Shown here: positions 44,187 through 53,780 of the stretch, piece by piece | Layout of the letters: each line of letters starts with the position of its first letter | Numbering within the stretch: position 1 is the first letter of the stretch | Origin: Planctomycetales bacterium 71-10 | GTDB lineage: Bacteria; Planctomycetota; Planctomycetia; Isosphaerales; Isosphaeraceae | Length of the DNA: 64,000 bases | Assembly (NCBI GenBank): GCA_001898385.1 | Contig: MKTT01000101.1 | Location: 1-64,000 of the forward strand | Direction: 5' to 3' | Position numbers and translations under genes: made by a program | The notes under the pieces: model-generated | Seen by the model: only the letters and a program-made list of their open reading frames with translations | The model's database searches: none | What the model was told of the DNA's origin: nothing

Positions 44187-46559
44187 GTGAGCCACCTCCT
44201 CCGGGCCCTGGCCCTCCTCGCCTCCCTGGCGCAGTCGCCGGCCCTCGACGACGAGACGGCGCAATACATCGCCTCCATGAAGGAGCGGCTGGACGACCGC
44301 TCGATCGATCTCGACGCCCGCGAGTCCCTGGCGCTGGAGACCGCCGCCACGCTCGACCGCGCCGCCCGCGCCGAGCCCTCGCTCGCCGGCAAGCTCGCGC
44401 GATGGGACGTCGCGGTCGAGCTGCTGGACGACTTCGACCGCAAGGACGAGGATCACCCCCGCCGCCGCGAGTTCGGCCTGCAAGCGGCCGTCTACCGCTG
44501 GGCCCAGGCCAGGGCGTGGAACGACCGCCGCGCCGTCCGCCCCGCCGAGGTCCCGAACACCGAGCGCGAGGCCGCGGCCCTGGACGACTCCATCGCCCGG
44601 CTGCGCCGGATCGTCGGCGGCGAGCCCGGCCCGGTCACCGACAACATCCGCTTCCGACTGGCCTGGGCCCTCACGGACCGCGCGGCGCTCGAAGCCGCGG
44701 GCTCCCCCTCCGCGACGCTCCGCCGCGACGAGGCCGCCGGTCTGCTGAAAGACCCGCCGACCGAGGCCAGCCTCTCCGGCTTCCACGCCCTCCTGAAGGC
44801 CGAACTCCTGCGCGAGGCCGGCAAGATCGAGGAGGCCGCGGTGCAGGTGGCCGTCGCCGCCCGGTCCCAGGCGCCCCCCCCGGAGGCGGAGATCCTCGAC
44901 GTCCTCCTGCCCATCCTCGTCGATCGCCGCGCCTTCGCCGAGGCCCGCAAGGCGATCGACGCCATGGGCCTGCCGGCCCCGGCCAAGGACCTCCAGCGCG
45001 TGCGGGTCGACCTGGGCGAGTGGAAGGCGGCCGAGCCGGGTCCCCCCGGCGCGGCCCGCCGCCGGGCGATGGAGGACGACGCCCTCGATCGGATCCGCGA
45101 GTTGAAGGCGGCCGGCGCGCCCGAACTCCGCGTCGTCCTGTCCGAACTCGCGGCGTCCGGCCTCGCGTTCGAGGCCGACGCCCCGCGCGAGTTCTGGGAC
45201 GCGGTCGCCGAGGGCTTCGAGGTCCGGGGCGACCCGGTCGCGGCCTCGGCCACGAGCGAGAAGGCGGCGGCGCGGGCCGAGCGCGACGGCCGTCGCGCCG
45301 AGGCGGCCGAGTCGCGGCTCCGCGCCGCCGGCTTCCTCTTCCAGGCGGGCCGCTTCGGCGAGGCCGATTCGCTGCTGGACAAGGTCGTGTCCGACCCGCA
45401 GGCCGGCCCGTCGCGCCCCCGGGCGAGCCTCCTCCAGGCGCTCGCGCGGGGCCGCGAGGCGGCCGGCGAGACCGACGCCCGCGCCGACCGCTACGGGCAG
45501 GCCCTCGCCCGCCACCTCCAGGAGTTCCCCGACGACCCCACGTCGATCGAGGCCCGCTGGATGCTCGGGACGTTGGAGCAGGCGCGCGGGCGCCGCGACA
45601 AGGCCCTGGAGCTGTGGAAAGCCGTGCCGCCCGAGTCCCCCCGCTGGATCCAGGCCCGCATCGCCGCCTGCGAGGCCCTCCGCCGCGCGCTGGAGGATCG
45701 CGTCGCCGCGGAGGAACGCGAGGGCCTGGAGGCCGAGGCCGAGGCCGCGAGGGCCTTCCTGGACGAGTCGGTCCAGCTCGCGCGGCAGCGGTCGGACTCC
45801 GACCGGGCCGAGCTGCTGATCGCCCAGGCCCGCCTCAACCTGACGCCGATCGTCGGCCGGCCCGCCCTGGCCCGCGAGGCCGCCGAACAATGCCTGGCCA
45901 TGAACCTGACCCCCTCGCAACGCTATCGCGCGAAGCTGGCCCGGATGGCGGCGATGGCGGCGGGGGGTCGCTACATCGAGGCCGAGCGCGAGGCCCAGCA
46001 GCATCCGAGCTGGTCCGTCCCCGAGGACCGCGCCGCGCTCCTGGACGCGGTCCGCCAGCTCGACCTCTCCGCCGCCGCCGCGGAGACCGACCTCCCCCAG
46101 CGCCGGTTCGCCCAGGTCGCGAAGGCCCTGATCGCCCCCCTGCTCCAGGATCCCGCCCTCCCGGACGCCCTCCGCAACGAGCTGACCTTCCGCCTCGCCC
46201 GCGCGCAGTTGTTCCAGGGCGACGCCCAGGGGGCCCAGGCGACGCTCCACAACTGGGCGCCGTCGACCGACAGGGCCGACGACCGCTACCTCCGCGACCT
46301 GGCCGACGCCTACTCCCGCCTCGACGCGAACGAGCTGGCGATCGACGTCCAGCGGCTCCGGATCGAGAAGCTCAACTCCGGGTCGCGGCCCTGGTTCGAC
46401 GCCCGTTACGGGCTCGCCCTGGCCTACTACCGGATGGGCCGCAAGCGGGACGCCGCGCAGCTCATCGAGGCGACCTCGATCCTGCACCCGGACCTGGGCG
46501 GCGGCCGGCTCCGCGAGAAGTTCATCCGGCTCCGTCAACGCCTCGGCTCGTCCCCGTGA
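44187..46559 (+). CDS. Large exported helical-repeat protein
   Basis: A 790-residue protein. A short signal peptide (1-19) is followed by almost entirely alpha-helical sequence rich in Ala, Glu and Arg, with repeated segments resembling degenerate TPR units (for example around 440-500 and 700-760). It may be a scaffold or assembly factor in the periplasm; no catalytic motif is seen. GTG start at 44187. Its 3' end overlaps the convergent esterase by 38 bp. The family is not recognised with confidence. Confidence 0.75.
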   Translation: MSHLLRALALLASLAQSPALDDETAQYIASMKERLDDRSIDLDARESLALETAATLDRAARAEPSLAGKLARWDVAVELLDDFDRKDEDHPRRREFGLQAAVYRWAQARAWNDRRAVRPAEVPNTEREAAALDDSIARLRRIVGGEPGPVTDNIRFRLAWALTDRAALEAAGSPSATLRRDEAAGLLKDPPTEASLSGFHALLKAELLREAGKIEEAAVQVAVAARSQAPPPEAEILDVLLPILVDRRAFAEARKAIDAMGLPAPAKDLQRVRVDLGEWKAAEPGPPGAARRRAMEDDALDRIRELKAAGAPELRVVLSELAASGLAFEADAPREFWDAVAEGFEVRGDPVAASATSEKAAARAERDGRRAEAAESRLRAAGFLFQAGRFGEADSLLDKVVSDPQAGPSRPRASLLQALARGREAAGETDARADRYGQALARHLQEFPDDPTSIEARWMLGTLEQARGRRDKALELWKAVPPESPRWIQARIAACEALRRALEDRVAAEEREGLEAEAEAARAFLDESVQLARQRSDSDRAELLIAQARLNLTPIVGRPALAREAAEQCLAMNLTPSQRYRAKLARMAAMAAGGRYIEAEREAQQHPSWSVPEDRAALLDAVRQLDLSAAAAETDLPQRRFAQVAKALIAPLLQDPALPDALRNELTFRLARAQLFQGDAQGAQATLHNWAPSTDRADDRYLRDLADAYSRLDANELAIDVQRLRIEKLNSGSRPWFDARYGLALAYYRMGRKRDAAQLIEATSILHPDLGGGRLREKFIRLRQRLGSSP

Positions 46560-47520
46560 GGCCGAACGCGCGCCGCAGGGCGGTCGCCACCTCGTCGACC
46601 GCGCGACGCCCCTCGTCGAAGAACGGATACCGGCGCAGGAATCCGTGGATCATCCCCGGGTATCGCGAGAGGGTCGTCGGCACGCCCTCGGCGTGCAGCC
46701 GCCCGGCGTAGCGCTCGCCCTCGTCGCGGAGGACGTCGTGGCCGGCCGTGATGACCAGCGCCGGCGGCAGGCCGGCCAGGCTCTCGGCGCGCAGCGGCGA
46801 GGCGTAGGGGCGGGCGCGATCGGCGCGATCGGGGAGGTACTGGTCCCAGTACCACATCATCTCGTCGCGGCTCAGGAGATGGCCCTCGGCGAAGCGGCGG
46901 TACGACTCGGTCTCGAAGTCGCAGTCGAGCGCCGGGTAGGCGAGCGCCTGGAGCGTCGGCCCGGGGACGCCGCGGTCCCGCGCCATCAGGCAGACGACGG
47001 CCGCCAGGTTGCCCCCCGCGCTGTCCCCGCAGGCGGCGACCCGGGACGGGTCGCCGCCCACCTCGCCCGCGCGGGACGCGAACCACGAGTACGCGGCGAA
47101 GGCGTCGTCCGCGGCGGCCGGGAACGGGTGCTCCGGCGCGAGCCGGTAGCCCACCGAGGCGACGATCGCACCGGAGGCGTTCGCCAGCGCCCGGCACAGG
47201 CCCTCGTGCGAGGCCAGGTCGCCGACGACCCAGCCGCCGCCGTGGAAGTAGACGACGACCGGGAGCGGCCCCTCGTCGGGGCGGATCGGCCGCACCACGC
47301 GGATCGGGATCGGCCCCCCTGGCCCGTCGATCTTCACGTCCCGCACCTCGGAGACGCGCGGCGGCCTCCCCAGGAACCTCGCGGAGACCTCCATCTGGGC
47401 GCGGGCCTGGGCCGGCGTCAGCTTGTCCACGGTCGGCAGCGAGGCCGCGTTCAGACGGTCCAGGAAATCCCGCGCCTGGGGGTCGACGGGCCCGGTCGGC
47501 AGGTCTTCAAGCATGAGCAT
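46522..47520 (-). CDS. Alpha/beta hydrolase of the hormone-sensitive lipase family
   Basis: A 332-residue esterase of family IV. The oxyanion motif HGGGW (93-97), the nucleophile elbow GDSAGG with Ser167, a late acid HDVLRDEGE and a final His in MIHGFLRR complete the triad. No signal peptide is seen, so it is probably cytoplasmic. The start is 47520 or 47514 (two Met codons); both overlap the upstream oxidoreductase stop. The 3' end overlaps the convergent repeat protein gene. Short-chain esters are usual substrates. Confidence 0.9.
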   Translation of the reverse strand: MLMLEDLPTGPVDPQARDFLDRLNAASLPTVDKLTPAQARAQMEVSARFLGRPPRVSEVRDVKIDGPGGPIPIRVVRPIRPDEGPLPVVVYFHGGGWVVGDLASHEGLCRALANASGAIVASVGYRLAPEHPFPAAADDAFAAYSWFASRAGEVGGDPSRVAACGDSAGGNLAAVVCLMARDRGVPGPTLQALAYPALDCDFETESYRRFAEGHLLSRDEMMWYWDQYLPDRADRARPYASPLRAESLAGLPPALVITAGHDVLRDEGERYAGRLHAEGVPTTLSRYPGMIHGFLRRYPFFDEGRRAVDEVATALRRAFGLTGTSRGVDGAG

Positions 47521-49165
47521 TCGTTGCGGGATGGTGGAGTCGGTAGGTCTTGTAGCCGCCCCCCAGATTGTACGCCTCCCGGCCGGCTTCCCGCAGGATC
47601 AAACCGGCCATGTATCCGCGCATGCCCACCTGGCAATGGACCACGACCAGCCGGCCGCGCGGGACCTCGTCCAGCCGCTCCCGAAGCTCGTCGATCGGCA
47701 CGTTCACGGCGCCCGGGATCGAGCCCCCGGCGAATTCCGACGGCGTGCGGACGTCGATCAGCAGCGCGTCGCGAAGCCGGCCGGACTCCAGGTCCTCGAC
47801 GTGGACCTGCCTGTCCTGGCCGTCCAGGACGTTCGACGCCACGAAGCCCGCCATGTTCACCGGATCCTTCGCCGACCCGAACTGCGGGGCGTAGGCCAAC
47901 TCCAGCTGCGTAAGGTCGCGCACCGTCATCCCCGCCTGGAGCGCCGTGGCCAGGACGTTGATCCGATTCGCCACCCCCTCCGAGCCGGCGACCTGGGCCC
48001 CGAGGAGCCGGCCCGAGCCCGGCTCGAACAGCACCTTGATCGACATCGGCTTCGCGCCGGGGTAGTAGCCGGCGTGGTGGTTGGCGTGGATATAGACCTT
48101 CGCGTGGTCGACCCCCTCGCCCCGGAGCGCCTTCTCCGTCTTGCCGGTGGTCGCGAGCGTGTGTTCGAAGAACCCGACGATCGCCGTGGCCTGCACGCCG
48201 CGGAAGCTCGCCTCCCGGCCGAAGATCGCGTCGGCGGCGATCCTCCCCTGGCGGTTGGCCGGCCCGGCGAGCGGGACCTGCGTCGGCCGGCCCGACGGGA
48301 ACTCGCGCGTCTCGACCGCGTCGCCCACGGCGTAGATCGACGGGTCGCTCGTGCACATCGTCGCGTCGACGCGGATCCCCCCGCGGGGCCCGATCTCCAG
48401 GCCGGCGTCCGCCGCGAGCCGATTCTCGGGCCGCACCCCGACGCCCAGGACGATCAGGTCCGCGGACAGCGTCGCGCCCGACTTCAACGCCAGCGCGAGG
48501 CCGCCGTCGATCGCCCGGATGGACTCGACCGAATCGCGGAGGTGCAGCGTGGCCCCCCGCGCCGCCATGGCCTCGACGAGCGGCGTGGCCATCTCGCGGT
48601 CGACGACGGGGATGATCTGGTCCTGAAGCTCGACGACGTCGGTGCGCAGCCCCCTGCGCAGGAAGTTCTCGACGAGTTCCACGCCGATGAACCCGGCCCC
48701 CACCACCGCCGCGCGGGTCGCCCCGCCGTCCACGGCGGCCTTGATCGCGTCGACGTCCTGCAGGTTCCGGAGCGTGAAGACGCCGGGCAGCCCGGCCCCG
48801 TCGATGGGCGGGACCCACGGGGCCGCGCCGGGGGCCAGGATGAGGACGTCGTAGGATTCTCGCGTCTCGGAGCCGTCGCGCAGGTCGCGGGCCGTCACGA
48901 CCTTCGCGGACCGATCGACGGCCACGACCTCGGTCCGGGTCCGGACGTCGATGCGGTAGCGCCCGCGGAGGAGTGAGGGCTTCGTCACCAGGAGCTTGTC
49001 GCGCTCCTGGATTTCATTGCCGATGTAGTACGGGAGTCCGCAGTTGGCGAACGAGACGTCGGGCCCTCGCTCGAACATCACGATCTCGGCCGATCCCGAC
49101 AGCCTGCGCGCCCTCGCCGCCGCCGAGGCCCCGCCGGCGACGCCCCCCACGATGACCAGCTTCAT
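47507..49165 (-). CDS. CoA-disulfide reductase-rhodanese fusion
   Basis: A 552-residue flavoprotein. The FAD/NAD(P)H part (1-450) starts with VIVGGVAGGASAAARARR and has the redox-active Cys42 in SFANCGLPYYIG, the single-Cys site of CoA-disulfide and NADH-persulfide reductases. The C-terminal rhodanese domain (about 455-545) holds its catalytic Cys511 in VVHCQVGMRGYMA. Such fusions reduce CoA polysulfide or persulfide. The ATG at 49165 follows a GAGG site; longer frames lack the fold. The esterase gene overlaps its 3' end. Confidence 0.92.
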   Translation of the reverse strand: MKLVIVGGVAGGASAAARARRLSGSAEIVMFERGPDVSFANCGLPYYIGNEIQERDKLLVTKPSLLRGRYRIDVRTRTEVVAVDRSAKVVTARDLRDGSETRESYDVLILAPGAAPWVPPIDGAGLPGVFTLRNLQDVDAIKAAVDGGATRAAVVGAGFIGVELVENFLRRGLRTDVVELQDQIIPVVDREMATPLVEAMAARGATLHLRDSVESIRAIDGGLALALKSGATLSADLIVLGVGVRPENRLAADAGLEIGPRGGIRVDATMCTSDPSIYAVGDAVETREFPSGRPTQVPLAGPANRQGRIAADAIFGREASFRGVQATAIVGFFEHTLATTGKTEKALRGEGVDHAKVYIHANHHAGYYPGAKPMSIKVLFEPGSGRLLGAQVAGSEGVANRINVLATALQAGMTVRDLTQLELAYAPQFGSAKDPVNMAGFVASNVLDGQDRQVHVEDLESGRLRDALLIDVRTPSEFAGGSIPGAVNVPIDELRERLDEVPRGRLVVVHCQVGMRGYMAGLILREAGREAYNLGGGYKTYRLHHPATNAHA

Positions 49166-49410
49166 CGCTGACCTCCTCGGCGACCCGATGCCGGCCCCCC
49201 TCGGGAAGAGGACGAATGCAGGGCGATGCAGCCAGGTCCGCCGTGGGCATGTTAGGCCCCGCGTGCGAGGATTTCCACGAGTCGGGACGCTTCGCAGGCG
49301 GATTCGGAATCGTCGGTCGCCGACGTCGGAAGGTGAACTTCGGCCTTCGAAATGACGGAGGCCGGCCGCCGCGAGACGCATAGGACTCGCAGCAACCGGC
49401 CCGAGCGATC

Positions 49411-49438
49411 CGACGCCTCGCCCGGGGGCGAGGCGTCG
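49411..49438 (-). terminator. Hairpin terminator of the EF-hand gene
   Basis: Perfect 13-bp arms at 49411-49423 and 49426-49438 with a 2-nt spacer, 18 bp past the EF-hand stop codon. Confidence 0.62.
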
Positions 49439-49455
49439 GTCGAGGATCATCGACT

Positions 49456-50334
49456 TCACCGGGGCTGGACGGCGGCCGGGGTCGGGGCCGTGCCGGTCGC
49501 CGCGGCGGGCGTGTTCTCGATGGCGTTCTTCACCTGATTGGGGATCGAGTTGGCCGGTTCGGGGACCTGGAGGTTCCGCACCTCGCTGACCAGGATCCGC
49601 ACGCCCGACTGCAACTCCTCGCGCGAGAGCTGGCCGTCGTTGTTGGCGTCCATGACGCGGAAGACGACGTGCGCCGGGTTCACGACGGCCTTCTCGAACT
49701 CCTCGCGGCTGACCGCGCCGTTCTTGTCCAGGTCGGCGGTCTGGAACGCGGCCTGGAGGCCCGCCCGGCCGACTTCCACGGCCGCGCCGTTCAGCTCGGC
49801 GGGCGAGATCTGGCCGTCGCCGTTGCGGTCGGCCGTGAGGAACAGGCTCTGGACGCCCGTGTTGACCGCCTGGCGCAGCTCGGTGGCGTCGAGCGAGCCG
49901 TCGCGGTTGGTGTCGACGGCCGCCATGATGTTGCGGCCGGCCTGGTCGATCTCGGGCTTCGTCCCCTGGGCGGCCGTCTCCTGCTCGGCCCGCTGGAAGA
50001 TGAACCGCAGGATGGGCCGCTGGTTGAGGAGGTTCTCGCGAGCCTGGTCGCCCTCCTCCTTCGTCAGCTTGCCGTCGCCGTTCGCGTCGGCCCGGAAGAA
50101 GAACCCGCCGACGATCAGGTTGCCGGCGTCGACGGCCTCCTTCTGCGAGATGAGCCCGTCGTTGTTCGTGTCGGCGGCCTTGAAGAGCATCTTGGCCGTA
50201 TCCTGGATGTCGCCCAGGCTGTCGATCGGGCCGGGGACCGGATCGTTCTTGTCCTTGTCGTCGGCGCGGGCCGCCCCCAGGGAGGCGGCGGCGATCATGC
50301 TGGCGGAGAGGCAGGCGAGGGTCCGTCGACGCAT
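49456..50334 (-). CDS. Exported protein with six EF-hand calcium motifs
   Basis: A 292-residue protein. After a signal peptide (residues 1-25) come six loops of the DxDxDG type: DTNNDGLIS, DANGDGKLT, DTNRDGSLD, DRNGDGQIS, DLDKNGAVS and DANNDGQLS, each ending in Glu. A Pro/Ala-rich tail closes it. It should bind Ca2+ outside the cytoplasm or on the cell surface. ATG at 50334 follows a perfect AAGGAG site. EF-hand proteins are frequent in planctomycetes; the role here is unknown. Confidence 0.9.
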   Translation of the reverse strand: MRRRTLACLSASMIAAASLGAARADDKDKNDPVPGPIDSLGDIQDTAKMLFKAADTNNDGLISQKEAVDAGNLIVGGFFFRADANGDGKLTKEEGDQARENLLNQRPILRFIFQRAEQETAAQGTKPEIDQAGRNIMAAVDTNRDGSLDATELRQAVNTGVQSLFLTADRNGDGQISPAELNGAAVEVGRAGLQAAFQTADLDKNGAVSREEFEKAVVNPAHVVFRVMDANNDGQLSREELQSGVRILVSEVRNLQVPEPANSIPNQVKNAIENTPAAATGTAPTPAAVQPR

Positions 50335-50801
50335 CAGAATATCTCCTTGTTTCGGTCTCTGCGTTCGAGTCTCTTCCTGAACCTTCATGTCAGGCGGTCT
50401 TCGCATCCAGCCACGGTCCGGCGGTTCGAGTTCCGTGACCACCTACGATGGGCATGGTGTCTTCGCAATCGGGATACCAACGGGGCCGTATTCTCGGGCC
50501 CCAGGCCCGTCGACCCCCGAAACCCCTGGAGAATTCGCGGATTGAAGCGGACGAGAAATCGACGGGCGACGTGCGGAGTGGGCCGACGACGCCCCGGGGG
50601 CGGGGGGCCGCGCGAGACCTCGCCCCGGACGCGAAGCGCCTTTCCTCACGGCCGGGAAGCGACCCGCCCTGGGAGGCACGATGCGCCTGACCACCGGCGG
50701 TATGAGCTTTGCTTCATCGGGCCTCCCGTGCGAGGCGATCGCCCTCGGCTTTCGAATTGGATCGGACGCCCGGCCCGAAGCGCCGGGCGGCGGGAGGCGT
50801 C
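50335..50801. other. 467-bp divergent intergenic region, no gene seen
   Basis: This gap separates the divergent EF-hand and RecQ genes and must hold both promoters. I see an imperfect hairpin near 50484-50504 and no clear -35/-10 pair. The short open frames lack a ribosome-binding site or domain. Confidence 0.5.
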
Positions 50802-52322
50802 ATGGCGGAGAGCAATGTTGCCCCTTCGAACTCGACGGGGCGGGGCGAGCTTGCGCGGAGGCTGCGGGCGCAATTCGGGTTCCGCTCGTTCCGGCCCGGC
50901 CAGGAGCGGGCGGTCCGCGCGGCGATGGACGGCCGCGACACGCTGGTCGTCATGCCCACCGGCTCGGGCAAGAGCCTTTGCTTCCAGCTCCCCGCGCTGG
51001 AATTGCCCGGGGCCACGATCGTCGTGAGCCCCCTGATCGCGCTGATGAAGGACCAGACCGAGGCGCTCCGCGAGCGCGGGTTCGAGGCGCTCGCCATCAA
51101 CAGCACCCTCTCCGCCGCCGCCCGGAGCGAGGCCGAGGCCCGCATCCGCGACGGCTTCTCGGGGTTCATCTACACGACCCCGGAGCAGCTCGCCGACCCG
51201 GCGTTCCGCGCGCTCCTGAAGGGGGCGACGATCGACCTGTTCGTCGTCGACGAGGCCCATTGCGTGAGCCAGTGGGGCCACGACTTCCGGCCGGAGTACC
51301 TGGCGCTGGGCTCGGTGATCGAGGACCTCGGCCGTCCCACGGTCCTCGCCCTGACGGCCACCGCCACGGCCGAGGTCGTCGAGGACGTCCTCAGGCAACT
51401 CGGCGTCCCCGACGCCGAGGTCGTCCACACCGGGTTTTTCAGACCGAATCTCCATCTCGCCGTGCAGGCCGCGCCGGATGAGGAGAAGGTCGACCGGCTG
51501 GCCGGGTTCCTCCTCCGGGAGGGGGGCGGGCCGGCCATCGTGTACTCGGCGACCGTGAAGGGCGTGGAGCAGATCGCCGCCCGTCTGGCCGAGAAGGGCC
51601 TGGTCGTGACCTCGTACCACGGCCGGATGAAGCGGGCGGATCGCGACGCCAACCAGGACCGCTTCATGAGCGGCGAGGCCCCGATCATGGTCGCGACCAA
51701 CGCCTTCGGCATGGGCATCGACAAGCCCGACGTCCGCTTCGTGGTCCACGTCCACCCGCCCGGGAACATCGAGTCCTTCTATCAGGAATTCGGCCGGGCC
51801 GGGAGGGACGGCGGGCCGGCGCATTGCCTCCTGCTCCACGACGAGGGCGACTGGAAGCTCCAGAACTTCTTCCAGGGCGGGCGCTACCCGTCCGGCGAAG
51901 ACCTCGTCAACGCCCACCACGCGCTCAAGCGATTCGGCTCGGCCCCCCCTTCGTTCGACCAACTGGCCGAGGTCGCCCCCCTGCCCCGCACGAAGCTGAA
52001 GGCGGCCCTGAATTTCTTCCGCGGCCGGCAGGTCGTCAAGGAAGACCTGGCCGGGCGGTTCCTCCTGCTGCGCGACGACCTGGACCGCGAGGACATCACG
52101 CGCCTGGCCCGCTCCTACGAGGAGAAGGACGAGCGCGATCGCATGAACCTCCAGCGGCTCATCGACTATTCCACGATGCGAGGCTGCCGCTGGGCCGCCC
52201 TCCTCGATTATTTCGGCGACGAGACGACCCTCGACGAGTGCGGCCTCTGCGACAACTGCCGCCCGGCCTCGCCGCGCGTCCCGCTTCCCCCCCGCGAGCA
52301 GACCGCCGACGCCCTCGCCTGA
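50802..52322 (+). CDS. recQ: ATP-dependent DNA helicase RecQ
   Basis: A 506-residue superfamily 2 helicase. It has Walker A PTGSGKS (52-58), [13 protein letters not shown], the ALTATAT motif III, YHGRMKR and the [10 protein letters not shown] motif VI. The RecQ zinc-binding domain follows with Cys in MRGCRW and CGLCDNC. The sequence ends shortly afterwards at about residue 500, so winged-helix and HRDC domains are largely missing, as in short RecQs. ATG at 50802 follows GGGAGG. A strong hairpin follows at 52353. Confidence 0.92.
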   Translation: MAESNVAPSNSTGRGELARRLRAQFGFRSFRPGQERAVRAAMDGRDTLVVMPTGSGKSLCFQLPALELPGATIVVSPLIALMKDQTEALRERGFEALAINSTLSAAARSEAEARIRDGFSGFIYTTPEQLADPAFRALLKGATIDLFVVDEAHCVSQWGHDFRPEYLALGSVIEDLGRPTVLALTATATAEVVEDVLRQLGVPDAEVVHTGFFRPNLHLAVQAAPDEEKVDRLAGFLLREGGGPAIVYSATVKGVEQIAARLAEKGLVVTSYHGRMKRADRDANQDRFMSGEAPIMVATNAFGMGIDKPDVRFVVHVHPPGNIESFYQEFGRAGRDGGPAHCLLLHDEGDWKLQNFFQGGRYPSGEDLVNAHHALKRFGSAPPSFDQLAEVAPLPRTKLKAALNFFRGRQVVKEDLAGRFLLLRDDLDREDITRLARSYEEKDERDRMNLQRLIDYSTMRGCRWAALLDYFGDETTLDECGLCDNCRPASPRVPLPPREQTADALA

Positions 52323-52352
52323 CGCCCGCTCGGCGTCTCGCTCCCATAGAGC

Positions 52353-52388
52353 CGGGGGGGGCGAGGTCACACGATCTCGCCCCCCCCG
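52353..52388 (+). terminator. Hairpin terminator of recQ
   Basis: Perfect 13-bp arms (52353-52365 and 52376-52388) with eight consecutive G:C pairs and a 10-nt loop, 30 bp after the recQ stop. Confidence 0.62.
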
Positions 52389-52442
52389 AGACGTTTGCGC
52401 AAGGACCGGCGGCAAGAAGTCCCGGGCCTTCGAAACGCCCAG

Positions 52443-52480
52443 GCCCGCCGCCCCTCGCGCGAGGCGAGGGGCGGCGGGGC
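52443..52480. terminator. Second hairpin between recQ and the DUF2382 gene
   Basis: Arms of 16 and 17 bases (one unpaired C) enclose a short loop. Its position 25 bp beyond the end of the minus-strand DUF2382 gene suggests that it terminates that gene. Confidence 0.5.
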
Positions 52481-52504
52481 CGTACACGATGACGTCTGGA
52501 GGCC

Positions 52505-53545
52505 TCAGCGGCGGTCGGGGTCGTTGCGGTGATCCCGCACCTCGACGTCGCCGTGCTTGTCGACCTTGAGCTGCTCCTTGCGGACGGTCCCGGAAGCCTG
52601 CTCGGTCCCCTGCACCTTCCGCTTGCCGACGCTGATCTCGTCGGTCACGACGGCTTCCTTCTCGATCTCGATCTCCTCGCGGCGCACGGGGACCCGGATC
52701 TCCTCCGCGCCCGAGTCCGAGATGGAGCCCGCGGCGGCCCGGCCCGAGGCCGGCCGGCGCTCGATCACGATCTCCTCGCGCTCGACGGGGACCGTGACGG
52801 TCTTGTTCTCGGTGACGACCTCCTTGCGGATGTCGACCTCGCCCGCCTCGACGGGGCGCTTGTTGACCTTCAGGCGCTCCTCGCGGAGCTGGATGGTCCT
52901 GTCGTAGGCGTCGCGCACGGCGTCCCTGGCCTTGTCCCAGGTCAGGGAGGCGGCGTGCTTGGTCTTGCCCCAGCCGGCCTTCAGGTCGTGCTCGACCTCG
53001 GCGAAGGGCTTGCCGCCGTGGCGATCATAAGCCTCGCCGGCGTAGCGGTGGGCGCCGCGGTAGTCGAACACGTCCTTCACGGCGTGCTTGGCCTTGTCCC
53101 AGCCCAGGCCGGCGGCGTGCTTGGTCTCGCCCCAGCCCGCCTTCAGCTCGCTCTCGACGTCGTGGTAGGGCCGGCCCTCGCACTTCGTCTCGCACTCACG
53201 GGCGTAGCCGTAGGCCGGCTCGTACGTCTCGTAGGTCGCGCCTTTAGCGTAGGTGCGCGAGGGGAACGACTCGCGCAGCCAGTTGTCCTCGGTGGTCGGG
53301 TCGATCATCTCGCCGACCCCCTTCCCGGCCAGCCCCCCCGCGATCGCCCCCAGCGCCGCGCCGACGGCCGTGCCGACCGGCCCGGCCACCGAGCCGATGG
53401 CGGCCCCGGTCGCGACGCCGCCCACCGCGGCGCCGATGCCCGTCTCGATCGGGTGCGATCCCGGGGCGTCGGTGATCGGATCCGGGTTGCGGCTGCCGGT
53501 CGGCGGGAGGTCGACGGACTTCTCGGGATCCTTGCGCGTCGCCAT
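52505..53545 (-). CDS. DUF2382 (YsnF/AvaK) protein with glycine zipper
   Basis: A 346-residue protein. A Gly/Ala-rich zipper-like segment (about 35-75) could enter a membrane. Next come two related stretches of about 45 residues, each with LKAGWG-TKHAA and a WDKA-K/R segment (about 135-170 and 190-225). The C-terminal third is DUF2382, with its alternating REEIVIER and RKEVVTEN beta-strands. YsnF/AvaK proteins are associated with general stress and desiccation responses. The combination of parts is unusual. Confidence 0.78.
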   Translation of the reverse strand: MATRKDPEKSVDLPPTGSRNPDPITDAPGSHPIETGIGAAVGGVATGAAIGSVAGPVGTAVGAALGAIAGGLAGKGVGEMIDPTTEDNWLRESFPSRTYAKGATYETYEPAYGYARECETKCEGRPYHDVESELKAGWGETKHAAGLGWDKAKHAVKDVFDYRGAHRYAGEAYDRHGGKPFAEVEHDLKAGWGKTKHAASLTWDKARDAVRDAYDRTIQLREERLKVNKRPVEAGEVDIRKEVVTENKTVTVPVEREEIVIERRPASGRAAAGSISDSGAEEIRVPVRREEIEIEKEAVVTDEISVGKRKVQGTEQASGTVRKEQLKVDKHGDVEVRDHRNDPDRR

Positions 53546-53780
53546 GATGTGTTCTCCCTTGGATATTTTCGGACCCGAACGGGTCGTAAGGGGCGGCGGG
53601 GGTTCCAGGGTGCTGCTCGTTCGGAGCGTCGGCCCGCCGCGACGGACGGCGAGGAATCATCGCAAACCGAATGCCACGGGCGACGACTTCGATCGCCCTC
53701 CGGCCTTCGTGGTAGGGCCCCTCACGGCATGAACGTTGCCTCGGCCGACATCGACGACATTGAGGCATGATGCATTGAAC

